A DNA stretch of 5,282 bases from Syntrophomonadaceae bacterium (GTDB lineage Bacteria; Bacillota; Dethiobacteria; DTU022): NCBI GenBank assembly GCA_007119335.1, contig SKPU01000002.1:1-5282 (forward strand), in the 5' to 3' direction. This document shows, in pieces, positions 5,166 through 5,282 of the stretch (its first letter is position 1; every line of letters begins with the position of its first letter). The notes beneath the pieces were generated by a model, which did not search any database, had not been told where the DNA came from, and was given only the letters and a program-made list of their open reading frames with translations. Position numbers and translations under genes: made by a program.

Positions 5166-5282
5166 TTAATCACCGATTTTCCAGGTTTCCCAGACCTTGC
5201 CGACCAGATCGGGGCCAGGCTTGAGGGTTTTTCTGCCGGGTTGCCAGCCTGCCGGGGTTGGTTCACCGGTTTTGCGGACATG
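5166..5282 (-). CDS. Peroxiredoxin (AhpC/Prx type), C-terminal 38 residues only
   Basis: Only the end of the gene is inside the window, closing with TAA at 5166-5168. The residues HVRKTGEPTPAGWQPG followed by KTLKPGPDLVGKVWETWK match the C-terminal arm of the AhpC/Prx1 group of thiol peroxidases, which reduce hydrogen peroxide and organic peroxides. In typical 2-Cys members this arm reads GEVCPAGW, where the Cys resolves the sulfenic acid formed on the peroxidatic Cys of the partner subunit. Here the matching position is Thr (EPTPAGW), suggesting a 1-Cys-like mechanism needing an outside reductant, or a resolving Cys elsewhere. The peroxidatic site is outside the window, so whether it is Cys or selenocysteine cannot be seen. 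The ArsC/Spx-like gene follows by 20 bases and is a candidate partner. The family call rests on this short tail alone. Confidence 0.8.
   Translation of the reverse strand, partial: HVRKTGEPTPAGWQPGRKTLKPGPDLVGKVWETWKIGD

Overview
The window is a compact bacterial segment in which every supportable gene is read from the minus strand. In order of transcription (right to left) they are: the C-terminal end of a peroxiredoxin; a small ArsC/Spx-type thioredoxin-fold gene with a disrupted 5' end; a macro-domain protein; undecaprenyl-diphosphatase (uppP/bacA); and gatC, gatA and gatB of the tRNA-dependent amidotransferase, with gatB running off the left edge. The gatC-gatA-gatB order, strong GGAGG-type ribosome sites, GTG starts and moderate GC suggest a Bacillota organism, perhaps a Peptococcaceae-like clostridium. 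That placement is an inference from gene style, not a database match.

Right side (4620-5282): the peroxiredoxin tail ends 20 bases before the ArsC/Spx-like gene, so the two probably form one redox unit. A GC-rich hairpin with a T-rich tail follows them. From the best start, the small gene meets UGA codons at exactly the two positions of the expected CXXC motif (codons 10 and 13). A perfect 7-bp hairpin lies just downstream, and the downstream frame is offset by one base at a run of eight A. It could be a selenoprotein with recoding or a sequence error, or a gene that lost its active site. This is the most interesting spot in the window. The peroxiredoxin tail also has Thr where typical 2-Cys enzymes carry the resolving Cys.

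Middle (3805-4661): the macro-domain gene has its own plausible promoter and a strong ribosome site. It keeps the ADP-ribose-binding signature but lacks the Asp and Tyr used by YmdB/MacroD-type deacetylases. A 254-base spacer with no convincing gene separates it from uppP.

Left side (1-3804): uppP and gatCAB are closely spaced and probably co-transcribed. UppP recycles the undecaprenyl carrier lipid for cell-wall synthesis. GatCAB converts mischarged Glu-tRNA(Gln) and Asp-tRNA(Asn) to the amide forms. GatB and GatC look normal, but GatA has Ala in place of the amidase nucleophile Ser and a rewritten cis-Ser loop. It is therefore predicted to lack glutaminase activity although the gene is intact over its full length.
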